From Leucobacter viscericola (GTDB lineage Bacteria > Actinomycetota > Actinomycetes > Actinomycetales > Microbacteriaceae), in the NCBI RefSeq assembly GCF_011299575.1, contig NZ_CP049863.1, positions 2,418,001-2,482,000 on the forward strand: DNA of 64,000 bases. The letters run 5' to 3'. The notes beneath the pieces were generated by a model. That model made no database searches. It had not been told where the DNA came from and worked only from the letters and a program-made list of their open reading frames with translations. The translations under genes and the position numbers were made by a program. This document shows positions 9,118 through 17,991 of the stretch, in pieces (the stretch's first letter is position 1; every line of letters begins with the position of its first letter).

Positions 9118-9863
9118 GTGCTTTGTACTTACGGTTTGCAGGTGCTTTGCAATCTTGGGCGGGGCCTCGAATCGCAGGCAACCATGTGCACACAGCCCTG
9201 ATCCCGACCCGTAGTGGCACCCTTGGAGTGCTCGCTGCCGCGCTTGGTGCCCCACAGGGTGAATGGCCAGAATGGTTACACCAGACCGCGCTCGATGTAC
9301 GTGTCGAATCGGCGGGTACTGTGCAGCGGGACTATCAAACCATCAACCCGCGAGGTGAGAACCAGCGATTTGCGGAGCGCATCTGGATAGCTTCTGGGCT
9401 GAAGCGCAGCGCCCCCTCTTCATTTACGCCAGATGCCGAGAAAGGGACCTCGATTGTCATTCGCAGCTATCTCGCTGGTGCAGAATTTCTCGTCCGAGTT
9501 GTCCATTCTGATCGCCTTGATGAAATAGCATCGGCCTGTGCTGGCCCGAGGTTTAGCCCATACCTCGGTAGAAAGGCATTCGCGCCGAGCTTTCCTTTCC
9601 TGCTCGGTAAGGGGCCTGCTGAGCTGCTTATGAGTGCTCCCACAGTGCTAGGCGGAGCAAGGGTGCCTGGACAACGAGCTATCGCGATCCACTCTCTCAC
9701 TGGAGAAGATGAAGATGCCCCTCGGAACTCGATAACGGTCGAGACGGCATCCCTAGAAGAACGCCTGACATGGTGGCGTAAAGAGGCAAGGCTGCCGCAA
9801 CGCACCGTTTCTTTAGCCAATGATTCGTTAAACAAGTTTGCAACTCGCAAAGGAGAAATCTAG
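9114..9863 (+). CDS. cas5e: type I-E Cascade protein Cas5e (CasD)
   Basis: The 249-residue RAMP-type protein holds the 5' handle of the crRNA. Family features are the opening LRFAGALQSWAGP, TRSGTLGVLAAALG, the DYQTINPRG region and LGRKAFAPSFPF. GTG 9114 overlaps the cas7e stop and gives the expected N-terminus. Its stop codon shares a base with the GTG of cas6e, so the three RAMP genes form one tightly coupled unit. Confidence 0.93.
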   Translation: MSALYLRFAGALQSWAGPRIAGNHVHTALIPTRSGTLGVLAAALGAPQGEWPEWLHQTALDVRVESAGTVQRDYQTINPRGENQRFAERIWIASGLKRSAPSSFTPDAEKGTSIVIRSYLAGAEFLVRVVHSDRLDEIASACAGPRFSPYLGRKAFAPSFPFLLGKGPAELLMSAPTVLGGARVPGQRAIAIHSLTGEDEDAPRNSITVETASLEERLTWWRKEARLPQRTVSLANDSLNKFATRKGEI

Positions 9864-10516
9864 TGCCAGTCTCGCAGTTTCTGTCGCGCGTACCGTTGCA
9901 TGCACTTTCAGCGAAGAGCGGTGCTCGTACGCGCAGGCACATCACAGATAATCCTGCGCAACAACACTCTGAGGTAATGTCCCTTTTTGGTCATATCGAG
10001 GGCGACACCGTGCGTGCTGACACAAACGTGCTGTTCCGTGTTGATCCGCCACATGGAAATCAGGCTGCAACAGTGCTCATCCGATCCAGCATTGTTCCAA
10101 GCCGGCCAGCTGAAGGTCTTGAAACGCGCCAAGAGGGTCCCGTGCCGCCTGCAGGCACGCCGGTTGCATTTCGGATTGCCATAAACGCAATCAGAAGGCG
10201 TAGCGTCGAGTCATCAACCGCCAAACGCAAAACCATATTGACGCCAGTGCCGAGAGATGACGACCCAGCACCAGACGGCACCACAATGACTGATTGGTTG
10301 AGCGCGCGTCTTGCGGGGGGGCTTTCGAGTGTTGAAATTTTGAACCATGATCGTCAGGTTCTTGGGGTAGGCACCAAATGCACAGTGCAAACGGACCTCG
10401 TCGATGGCTTTGCAATCGTTGAAGACTCGGCAAAATTGGCGCAGATGCTGATCCACGGGGTTGGGCGAGCAAAGAGCTATGGTTGCGGGCTGCTGTCCCT
10501 TCGGCCATTGAGCTAG
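9863..10516 (+). CDS. cas6e: CRISPR RNA endoribonuclease Cas6e (CasE)
   Basis: Cas6e cuts the precursor crRNA at the base of each repeat hairpin and remains bound to it. The 217-residue protein ends in the RAMP glycine-rich loop GVGRAKSYGCGLLSL and has a His-rich segment after RTRRHITDNP that plausibly supplies the catalytic His. Length and position agree with the family. The substrate is the repeat of the array at 14493, whose 7-bp stem CTCCGCG/CGCGGAG and 8-base 3' end would leave a GUAUUUCC 5' handle on mature crRNAs (inference from the family's cleavage rule). Confidence 0.93.
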   Translation: MPVSQFLSRVPLHALSAKSGARTRRHITDNPAQQHSEVMSLFGHIEGDTVRADTNVLFRVDPPHGNQAATVLIRSSIVPSRPAEGLETRQEGPVPPAGTPVAFRIAINAIRRRSVESSTAKRKTILTPVPRDDDPAPDGTTMTDWLSARLAGGLSSVEILNHDRQVLGVGTKCTVQTDLVDGFAIVEDSAKLAQMLIHGVGRAKSYGCGLLSLRPLS

Positions 10517-10546
10517 TGACTATATTAGTAACGAAGGCCATATGAC

Positions 10547-13213
10547 GTGTTGTGGAGCAAAAGCCAAGGCTTAGACGAGAAATACCCTCTTCTAAGTCAT
10601 CAGCTCGATACAGCAGCGTCTGCTCAGGCGCTTTGGGATCGTTGGCTGCGTCCTGATCTGTGTAAATTACTCGAAGCGACGCTCGGTCCTGAGGCGCGAT
10701 CTTGGTTTGCGTATGTTGCTGGTCAGCATGACACAGGAAAAGCAAATCCCGTGTTCCAACTTCAGCTTTCTTCAAATAGATCCGAGCCCTGGAGTACAAC
10801 ATTTCGACAGCGGCTTGAGCAAGAGGGCTTTGGCTGCAGTGTGCCCCTTGAACGCGAAGAGAGACTGCGTCGACATGAGCGAGTTTCGGCGCTTGAACTC
10901 GCAAGCGCAGATATCAAGGATGGCGGTGAGATTGCATCGAATTGGATCTCGCTCACGGCCCTCGGTCACCACGGAAAGTTTCAGACTCCTGGCACAAAGT
11001 CCGATAGAAACGCTTTCCGGGACCATGCGGGTGGTAGATGGAAAGTTGAGCGTGCCCAGAATACGCGGGTTCTGCGTGAGGTATGTGGCTTGCTGCCAGA
11101 CACCGACCCACCTCCTATAGGCGGGGTCGCCGCGACATTGCTTGCTGGTCTGGTGATCCTTGCGGACCGTACGGCCTCAGAGATCGCTTCTGTCACTCAA
11201 GCTCAGGCGCGCATGAGAGCGGGAGCTCTGCGATTGAACGATCCGGCGGGCTGGATCAGCCAGCAGCGTGACTACTTCGCGTCTCGGCTCGAGGAAACTC
11301 TTGGTATCTATCAGAACTTCAGTGATCCTGCAGCCGCCCGAACTGCGATAGTTGGCGACTTTGAGCTCCGTCCATTACAAGAAGCTGCTCTTAAGTGTGG
11401 TGATGGTCTCTGGTTTGCGATGGCGCCAACTGGCAGCGGCAAAACGGAGGCTGCTTTGCTTCGCCACTCCACCTGCAACGAACGCTTGATTTTTGCGCTT
11501 CCGACGCAAGCGACGACAAACGCGATGATGAAACGAATTCAATATGTATTTGCTGGTGGGTCGAATGTTGCTGAACTTGCACATCGGCTTGCGTCCATCG
11601 AGGATTTCTATGCAAGGAGTTCCGAGGAAGTAGCCGCTACTGATGACATTTCGGCCGGGACTGGAACAGCCGGGATGGCCTCAGGCCTCGTTCCCTCAGA
11701 ATTCTTGCGAAACGGAACGGCCCGACTTCTTGCACCAGTATCCGTTTCAACCATCGATCAAGTGCTTGCTGGCAGCCTTAGAACGAAATGGGCTCATCTG
11801 CGTCTCTTGACGCTTGCGAACGCACACGTGGTGCTTGACGAGGCTCACCTCATGGATTACTACCAAAGCGCGCTTGCTGAGCAGCTCATGCAGTGGTGGG
11901 GAGCTACCGGTACACGTGTGACAATTCTCACTGCAACGTTGCCAACATGGCAGCGGGATCTGTTTGCTCAAGCATATTTGGCAGGAGCGCGGGCTGCGGG
12001 CCTGACGAGTGAAGGGGCAAAGGAACTGCCCCAGATCCTGTTCCCATCGCACCACGAACTGCCCGGTGAAGCCAAGCTACTGCAACAGCAGAGTTACACA
12101 ATTGATCTCGACTTGAGCGAGGCATCCGAGGCTTTGGGCGATTCTCGTGAAGCAGTATCTGACATACATATGCAGTGGGTTTTAGAACACCGAACCCGGT
12201 TTCCATTTGCCCGGCTGGGGGTAATCGCGAATACTGTCGACAGGGTGCAACTCATTGCGAATAGCCTCCGTGAACAGGATATTCCAGTTACGGTCTTGCA
12301 CTCTCGCATGACCGCTGGACATCGCAGAGATGCCACCAACGCGCTACTTGGCACGCTAGGTCCTTTGGCAGAGGCGAACGAACAAACATTACCTCAGGTG
12401 CTTGTTGGCAGTCAGGCAGTAGAAGCGTCGCTTGATATCGATCTTGACGCGCTCTCGAGTGATGTTGCGCCAGCCGCTTCCCTCATTCAGCGAGCTGGTC
12501 GCGTTTGGCGACATCGTAGTTTGCAACATGTTCAACGTCGCAGGCGACGGATTCCTGGCAAAGCAAACCTGCCGATCCATCTAGTTTATGCAGAAGGGGT
12601 TGGTCCTTCACTGCCCTACTTTGCTTCAGAAATGACTCGAGTTCGTGAATATCTTCGTTATAAGCGCTCATTGGTAATGCCCGATGAAAGCCAGAGTTTT
12701 GTCGACGGCACCGCGGTGACTTTGGGCGATGTAAGCGAGGAGAACCTGAGGGAGCTCGCTAATATCTCCCGTGAGGTAATTACTTCGCAAGGTATCAAGA
12801 TCAGCGTCGCTGACTTGCAATACGAGGGTGTTGACTTCTTGGACTTCAGCAAGCTAACGGGTGAAGACGTCGAAGAAGAGTCGTGCACCCGACTCATTGA
12901 CCAGCCCAGCATCACCGCGATAGTAATTGACGAAGACGGTGCTGCTGGTGTTCCAGGAGCATGGCACGGGAGCCTGCACGAACTTGAAGAAATTGATGCA
13001 ACTGATCATGCCCGAATACGCCTTGCTATGGAAGCGAGTGTGCCGCTGAGTGGCAAGATTGCGAGGGCGGTCATTTCAAGCTACGACGGTGGGGAACGAT
13101 GGTGCCATTTACCTAAATCGCGAGTGATCTCATCGATGTGGCCAGTTGTGCTCAGCAGCAGCCCGATAACCTACGATCCACTTTTGGGAGTTCGGCTTAA
13201 GGACACGAAATGA
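10547..13213 (+). CDS. cas3: Cas3 nuclease-helicase, located between cas6e and cas1
   Basis: This 888-residue protein is a complete HD-nuclease plus SF2-helicase Cas3, which degrades DNA unwound by Cascade. The HD domain shows H18, HD-x-GK (about residue 62) and HHGK (about 142). The helicase shows the Walker A APTGSGKT (about 293-300), DEAH (about 431), TATLP (about 461) and QRAGRVWRH (about 647). GTG 10547 follows GAAGG with 9-base spacing. Most I-E loci have cas3 upstream of cas8e; here it lies 30 bp after cas6e and its stop overlaps the ATG of cas1, so it is expressed with the adaptation genes. Confidence 0.93.
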   Translation: MLWSKSQGLDEKYPLLSHQLDTAASAQALWDRWLRPDLCKLLEATLGPEARSWFAYVAGQHDTGKANPVFQLQLSSNRSEPWSTTFRQRLEQEGFGCSVPLEREERLRRHERVSALELASADIKDGGEIASNWISLTALGHHGKFQTPGTKSDRNAFRDHAGGRWKVERAQNTRVLREVCGLLPDTDPPPIGGVAATLLAGLVILADRTASEIASVTQAQARMRAGALRLNDPAGWISQQRDYFASRLEETLGIYQNFSDPAAARTAIVGDFELRPLQEAALKCGDGLWFAMAPTGSGKTEAALLRHSTCNERLIFALPTQATTNAMMKRIQYVFAGGSNVAELAHRLASIEDFYARSSEEVAATDDISAGTGTAGMASGLVPSEFLRNGTARLLAPVSVSTIDQVLAGSLRTKWAHLRLLTLANAHVVLDEAHLMDYYQSALAEQLMQWWGATGTRVTILTATLPTWQRDLFAQAYLAGARAAGLTSEGAKELPQILFPSHHELPGEAKLLQQQSYTIDLDLSEASEALGDSREAVSDIHMQWVLEHRTRFPFARLGVIANTVDRVQLIANSLREQDIPVTVLHSRMTAGHRRDATNALLGTLGPLAEANEQTLPQVLVGSQAVEASLDIDLDALSSDVAPAASLIQRAGRVWRHRSLQHVQRRRRRIPGKANLPIHLVYAEGVGPSLPYFASEMTRVREYLRYKRSLVMPDESQSFVDGTAVTLGDVSEENLRELANISREVITSQGIKISVADLQYEGVDFLDFSKLTGEDVEEESCTRLIDQPSITAIVIDEDGAAGVPGAWHGSLHELEEIDATDHARIRLAMEASVPLSGKIARAVISSYDGGERWCHLPKSRVISSMWPVVLSSSPITYDPLLGVRLKDTK

Positions 13214-14139
13214 GTTATTCAGACAATGCGATTGCGTTCTCAACGTTGCCTGTCAGTCATCAGGTCCGATTTGAAGACCGCGTCTCCTTTGCCTACATAG
13301 AAAAGGCGGTCGTATTGCAGAACCGTACTGGGGTCTGGGCGATGCAAGAGGAAGCCGATGAGCTTGTGCAACTGCAAATTCAGCTTCCTGTGGGAGGAAT
13401 CGCGGTACTTGCGCTGGGCCCGGGTACTTCAATTACGCACCCGGCGATGATGTCGCTCACGAGATCGGGAGCGACGGTTGTGTTTGCTGGCGGAGGTGGA
13501 AATAATGCTTATGCAGCTGCAACACCACTCACATCCTCATCTCGTTGGGCATTGGCTCAAGCTCATCTGGTGACCCGCGAAGAAGAAACCAAGCAGGCGG
13601 CGATCGTGCTTTACAAGCAACAGCTTGGGCTTGACGTGCTCCCGGGCGGTAGCATCAACACAATGCGAGGCCTTGAGGGCAGAGCGATTCGAGACTTATA
13701 TAAGAAGCTTGCCAAGCAGCACGGCATCAAATCGTTTCGCCGCGAGGTTGCGGCAGAGGACCCAGTCAATACTGGGCTGAACCTTGGGAACTCAATACTG
13801 TACGGGTGCGCCGCCGCGGCCTGCAGTGCGATTGGAGTCAACCCTGCTCTCGGAATCATTCACCGTGGGAATCGTAGATCGTTGCTCTTTGATTTGGCTG
13901 ACCTCTACAAGCCAAAAATTACTATCCCTGCAGCATTTGCTTCTGCTGCTGAGGAAGATTCTGCGGGGGCGGTGCGAAGGCTGGTTAGAAAGGCGATCCA
14001 CAAACAAAAAGTGATGGCGGGTATGGTGGAAACTTTGATGACTGTCTTGTCACCTCACTTGCCGGGTCAGGACGATGATCGGCTTGTTGGCGACGAATCC
14101 GAAATCCAAGGGCATACTAATTACGGGGGCGACGAGTGA
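13210..14139 (+). CDS. cas1e: CRISPR integrase Cas1 (type I-E)
   Basis: Cas1 integrates new spacers into the array together with Cas2. The 309-residue sequence has the expected metal-binding residues: Glu156 in GLEGRAIRDLY, His218 in GIIHRGN and Asp228/Asp231 in FDLADLYKP. Length and N-terminus are typical of I-E Cas1. The ATG overlaps the cas3 stop by 4 bases (ATGA) and the stop overlaps the cas2 GTG, so cas3-cas1-cas2 form one coupled block. Confidence 0.94.
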   Translation: MSYSDNAIAFSTLPVSHQVRFEDRVSFAYIEKAVVLQNRTGVWAMQEEADELVQLQIQLPVGGIAVLALGPGTSITHPAMMSLTRSGATVVFAGGGGNNAYAAATPLTSSSRWALAQAHLVTREEETKQAAIVLYKQQLGLDVLPGGSINTMRGLEGRAIRDLYKKLAKQHGIKSFRREVAAEDPVNTGLNLGNSILYGCAAAACSAIGVNPALGIIHRGNRRSLLFDLADLYKPKITIPAAFASAAEEDSAGAVRRLVRKAIHKQKVMAGMVETLMTVLSPHLPGQDDDRLVGDESEIQGHTNYGGDE

Positions 14140-14474
14140 TCGCGGTCCTGGTAGCAAAAGCCGTTCCAGAACATCTGCGAGGATACTTCGGAAGGTTTTT
14201 GACGGAAGTAGTTCCCGGCGTGTTTGCAGGGAGGACGAGTCGAGTGGTTGCAGAACGGCTTTGGAAGCGCGCGTCTGAAGTATTAGTGACCGGAAATATG
14301 GCGCTCGTAGTTACCGACAATACTTTGGAACAGGGCTATTCATTCCTCACGGCGGGCCCCAACCCTCCTGCGGTTGTGGACCTCGATGGCTTGCAACTTA
14401 TCGCCCATCTCTATCGGCCTAGTGACAGCCAAGATTCGGTGAATCTGGGAGAAAACGCTCTTTCTCCTGGCTAA
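14136..14474 (+). CDS. cas2e: CRISPR-associated Cas2 (type I-E) with extended C-terminus
   Basis: The 112-residue protein carries the I-E Cas2 signatures AVPEHLRGYFGRFLTEV-x-PGVFAG and VDLDGLQLIAHL. It is the structural partner of Cas1 in spacer integration. The conserved core ends near residue 95 (LYRP); the last 17 residues are Ser/Asn/Gly-rich and have no counterpart in the shorter Cas2e proteins I know, such as that of E. coli (94 residues). The DNA coding for this tail has two inverted repeats and ends 18 bp before the first CRISPR repeat, so the tail may be translated leader sequence. GTG start overlaps the cas1 stop. Confidence 0.92.
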   Translation: MIAVLVAKAVPEHLRGYFGRFLTEVVPGVFAGRTSRVVAERLWKRASEVLVTGNMALVVTDNTLEQGYSFLTAGPNPPAVVDLDGLQLIAHLYRPSDSQDSVNLGENALSPG

Positions 14475-14492
14475 AACCCCAGATCAGTTAGT
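14421..14492 (+). promoter_or_regulatory. candidate CRISPR leader overlapping the cas2 3' end
   Basis: Only 18 bp separate the cas2 stop from the first repeat. The 72 bp from 14421, coding for the non-conserved Cas2 tail plus the gap, hold two back-to-back inverted repeats: AGATTC-GGT-GAATCT (14432-14446) and GGAGAAA-ACGCTC-TTTCTCC (14448-14467). The array decays at the other end, so this is the leader side. That these repeats direct Cas1-Cas2 is inference. Confidence 0.45.
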
Positions 14493-16534
14493 CTCTTCTC
14501 CGCGTGCGCGGAGGTATTTCCTACGGTCACAACGCGGCCGCTGGCAACTGCCTCTCTTCTCCGCGTGCGCGGAGGTATTTCCAAATGGAGCGCCATTAAG
14601 GCCAACTCAAAAGGCTCTTCTCCGCGTGCGCGGAGGTATTTCCGTCGACTCAGCCGAATCAAGACCCGAATCACGCTCTTCTCCGCGTGCGCGGAGGTAT
14701 TTCCTTCTTAGGCTCAGACTTATCTGCGAACCATCCCTCTTCTCCGCGTGCGCGGAGGTATTTCCTGGGCCTTGTGGCAGAGGTAGCCGCGATCGACCTC
14801 TTCTCCGCGTGCGCGGAGGTATTTCCGTTATGCGCGACCATGCAGAGCGTGGCGTCAGCTCTTCTCCGCGTGTGCGGAGGTATTTCCGGCGTTCACCGAA
14901 TACACGGAACGCATTAACCCTCTTCTCCGCGTGCGCGGAGGTATTTCCGATGAGTGAGGATCAGTGACACTCACTGAGGGCTCTTCTCCGCGTGCGCGGA
15001 GGTATTTCCCGAGATGCGTATTTTGACGGTGCGTCGGCCGTGCTCTTCTCCGCGTGCGCGGAGGTATTTCCAAAGCGTCCACAGGGATGACGCGCACCTG
15101 GCGCTCTTCTCCGCGTGCGCGGAGGTATTTCCCAAAGCCGCCGACCCTGCCGCCTACATTGCCGCTCTTCTTCGCGTGCGCGGAGGTATTTCCGAAGCCC
15201 GTGAATGGCTCACCATCTGCGTGGACTTTTCTCCGCGTGCGCGGAGGTATTTCCGCTCCAAGGCTCGCCCGTCTTCCGCTGCGCTCCTCTTCTCCGCGTG
15301 CGCGGAGGTATTTCCATTACCGAAGCCGTCATTAAAGGCATCGTTGACTCTTCTCCGCGTGCGCGGAGGTATTTCCAACGTGATCGAGGTGGTCACAATT
15401 GAGGACGACTCTTCTCCGCGTGCGCGGAGGTATTTCCCAGAGTGTGATCTCGACGAGCTTGCCGTGCCGCTCTTCTCCGCGCACGCGGAGGTACTTCCGA
15501 CCGAGACCCACGTATCGTGGGCAAACAGATCTCTTCTCCGCGTGCGCGGAGGTATTTCCGAGTTTGGCTGAAGTGCGGTAATGTCCGGCAGCTCTTCTCT
15601 GCGTGCACGGAGGTATTTCCCCAGCCACCGCAAGATACGACCATTGCCGGTCCTCTTCTCCGCGTGCGCGGAGGTATTTCCGGGTGTTGAGCTCGACCCG
15701 ACTACCGCTCAGATTCTTCTCCGCGTGCGCGGAGGTATTTCCTTCCATCCTCGCGCAGCCCGTACTTGCCAATGCTCTTCTCCGCGTGCGCGGAGGTATT
15801 TCCGTAACCGATCACGTTGCCAGCCTGGACGGGTGCTCTTCTCCGCGTGCGCGGAGGTATTTCCTCGCCATCAAGAAGACAGCTGACCGTGATTCACTCT
15901 TCTCCGCGTGCGCGGAGGTATTTCCTCGCCATCAAGAAGACAGCTGACCGTGATTCACTCTTCTCCGCGTGCGCGGAGGTATTTCCTTCTCACTCTGGTG
16001 GGAGGTGCGGCGGTAGCTCTCTTCTCCGCGTGCGCGGAGGTATTTCCGTGGGAGGCCGCGAAAGCTGCGTACGTGATCCCTCTTCTCCGCGTGCGCGGAG
16101 GTATTTCCTACGCCGCCCCAGCGGGCACCCCGGTACTTGCCTCTTCTCCGCGCGCGGAGGTATTTCCCATGCCTGAGGCAGATCGCCACGAGAGTTCACC
16201 TCTTCTCCGCATGCGCGGAGGTATTCCCGGAGAGCTCGTCGACGGGAACCTGCACCTCAACTCTTCTCCGCGTGCGCGTAGGTATTTCCAGTGTAGCGAC
16301 GCAGCGCCTGCACTACAGGTGCTCTTCTCCGCGTGCGCGGAGGTATTTCCGGGGTAACTCTGGGCCTGGCCCTCGGCTGGATCTCTTCTCCGTGTGCGCG
16401 GAGGTATCTCCCTGTTCTTCGCTAGGCTCGCCTACCAACAAACCTTTTCTCTGCGCATGCGGAGGTATTTTCAATGTTTGGATGCTTGACGAGAACGATG
16501 CATTCTGATTCTCCGCACATGCAGAGGTATTGCC
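14493..16534 (+). CRISPR. type I-E CRISPR array, 34 recognisable repeats, 33 spacers
   Basis: The repeat is 29 bp with a hairpin CTCCGCG-TG-CGCGGAG and a 3' end GTATTTCC; spacers are 32 bp (33 bp at 15010-15042 and 16473-16505). Repeats start at 14493 and every 61 bp with few exceptions. Early repeats are near-identical; variants appear at 14859, 15165, 15226, 15470, 15592 and 15714, and nearly every repeat from 16141 on is changed except the one at 16322. That polarity, and the repeat orientation, put the leader at the cas2 side and transcription left to right. The spacers at 15865-15896 and 15926-15957 are identical. The repeat at 16141 is 27 bp, lacking the TG loop. Reading frames within the array are artefacts. 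Confidence 0.97.
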
Positions 16535-16566
16535 TTTTATTTTTGCATGAAGCTGGTCTTGCTGAG

Positions 16567-16595
16567 TTAATATCTACATATGCGGAGAAGTGCCT
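16567..16595 (+). repeat. probable decayed terminal CRISPR repeat
   Basis: Exactly 61 bp after the degenerate repeat at 16506 lies a segment containing ATATGCGGAG, which keeps the right arm of the repeat stem. Most other positions are changed. The phase, rather than similarity alone, is the argument that this is a fossil trailer-end repeat. Confidence 0.5.
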
Positions 16596-17535
16596 GAAAG
16601 TCAATGATCGTGGTTCAGATCTGGTTATCTGCAGGGTAGTTTTCACGGGCCAGCTCAAGTCCAGGAACGGGCCTTAAGAATTCCAGCTTCTGCACGCTGA
16701 CCGATTTGGATGAGCCAGAGAAATACAGGCAGCCAGGCGGCTGTCTAAGCAGCCAGCCAAGGAAAGGCTCTTGCTGCGCAGTTCAGCTACTTATGTTTTT
16801 CAGCTTGATCTACTTCAACCGGGGACTATTGAAGCCCCGCGGTGAAGCGTTGATTCGCTTCATCATCCATTGGACAGCAACCTACCCACCCCGCAAAACA
16901 CCAACTGCCTCTCCAGCAACGCTCACGTGTTCTGCAGGTTCACTAGGTAGCACCTCTCGATCGCAGATAGCTGATCTGATCCCTGATCTGCGCCCGCGAC
17001 AGCGGCGTCGAGATCGATAGCCCGCCAGCCTCGCGGCGTCCGCTGAAGAAGAGCTGTGGGAAGTTCGTTGCCGAGAGCGCACAGTAGATCGCGAAGTCGA
17101 ACCGCTCGAACGCGGAGTCAGAGTCGCCGCTCAGGGCGGCTCGAAGTTGCATGTGGCCTGAGGTTGCGTGGGGTGACGTGTTCCGTTCTGAGGGTAGTGA
17201 AGGCTGGCCGCCCGCCTAATTTCTGATCGTTGCGTTTGTCGACATGGTGAGTCCCTTCAACGCTGAATGGGAAGAATGCAGACTTTTGCGCAGTGTGCGT
17301 TCTGTAATGGTTCCTAAATAATTATCGTAAATGCAAACGTTTCCGCTATGCGGAATGGATGTCGTTCGTGATTGCGTGTCTGTCTGATTGCCTCCTTCTT
17401 GCGCAGCGGGAGTGCCCAGCCGTGGCAGTGCTGATGGCCCGCGGTCGGCACAAATTCCGTGAAATAATCATCATGTGTGCATCTTCAGTAGACCCCAGTG
17501 GCTGAGCGAACGCAATTAGAAAGTACCTCAACACC
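16596..17535. other. gene-poor 0.94-kb stretch after the CRISPR array
   Basis: I find no convincing intact gene here. Small features are a hairpin at 16843-16862 (TGAAGCG/CGCTTCA), a possible regulator fragment on the minus strand (16943-17203, separate entry) and an AT-rich segment at about 17315-17345 with an AAACGTTT core resembling a LacI-family operator. The stretch looks like debris at the border of the acquired cas block. Confidence 0.5.
16943..17203 (-). pseudogene. possible fragment of a GntR/FCD-type regulator
   Basis: The minus-strand frame from about 17203 to 16943 reads ...TSGHMQLRAALSGDSDSAF ERFDFAIYCALSATN..., loosely like the D-x2-FH-x3-A-x2-N core of FCD ligand domains. It is under 90 residues, with no DNA-binding domain, no ribosome site and a stop immediately upstream. 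The family assignment is weak; it may equally be a chance frame. Confidence 0.22.
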
Positions 17536-17991
17536 ATGACTCCCACCATTCCCTGGAAAGAGCTGTCCAACGGCAATCGGGCCCTCGCTGTGATCATGTT
17601 TGTCTGCGGAGTGATCATTCAAACGATGTTCTCGACCTGGGTTGCGCCAGGGCCAGGAAGCGTCCTAGAGCACCTCTGGCCAGCACTGGCGGCCTCAATA
17701 CTTCTGTGCGCCTGCCTGGCGCTACTCTTGCCGCGAAGCCATCTCACTCTCCGATCAATCGTCCTCTCCTCGGTAATCGCAACCCTCATCTTCGCCGCCG
17801 CATACGCCCTGCTCTCTCAGCTTGCGAGCTACGGACCCCAAGACCTCCTCGGTTCGGCACTAACCCGAATCCTCTACTACTCCATAGCAACCGGCGATAT
17901 CCCCGTCGCGTTCTTCCTCTGTATGATCCTTGGCGCATTGATCCGCGCACTCCACCTCAACCCCGAGCGCAAATCCCTCCGCTACCGATAG
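17536..17991 (+). CDS. small integral membrane protein, hypothetical
   Basis: This 151-residue protein has about four hydrophobic segments (near residues 17-37, 48-68, 75-97 and 117-138) separated by short loops and a basic C-terminus (NPERKSLRYR). No family is recognised. It is followed directly by a GNAT acetyltransferase frame that overlaps its stop codon. Composition and codon use fit the chromosome. Confidence 0.6.
   Translation: MTPTIPWKELSNGNRALAVIMFVCGVIIQTMFSTWVAPGPGSVLEHLWPALAASILLCACLALLLPRSHLTLRSIVLSSVIATLIFAAAYALLSQLASYGPQDLLGSALTRILYYSIATGDIPVAFFLCMILGALIRALHLNPERKSLRYR

Noticed and set aside
14626..16508. Many overlapping open frames on both strands with repeated SSPRARRYF or EIPPRTRRR phrases
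   Set aside because: These are translations of the CRISPR repeats; the 61-bp period shifts the frame each unit. No ribosome sites or protein families.
16706..17020. 104-residue plus-strand frame after the array
   Set aside because: No ribosome site, no recognisable fold, composition like random sequence; treated as non-coding.
17706..17987. N-terminal 94 residues of the frame that continues into the GNAT gene
   Set aside because: Pro/Arg-rich translation of the membrane-protein gene in another frame; not part of a GNAT domain, although it keeps the true start uncertain.
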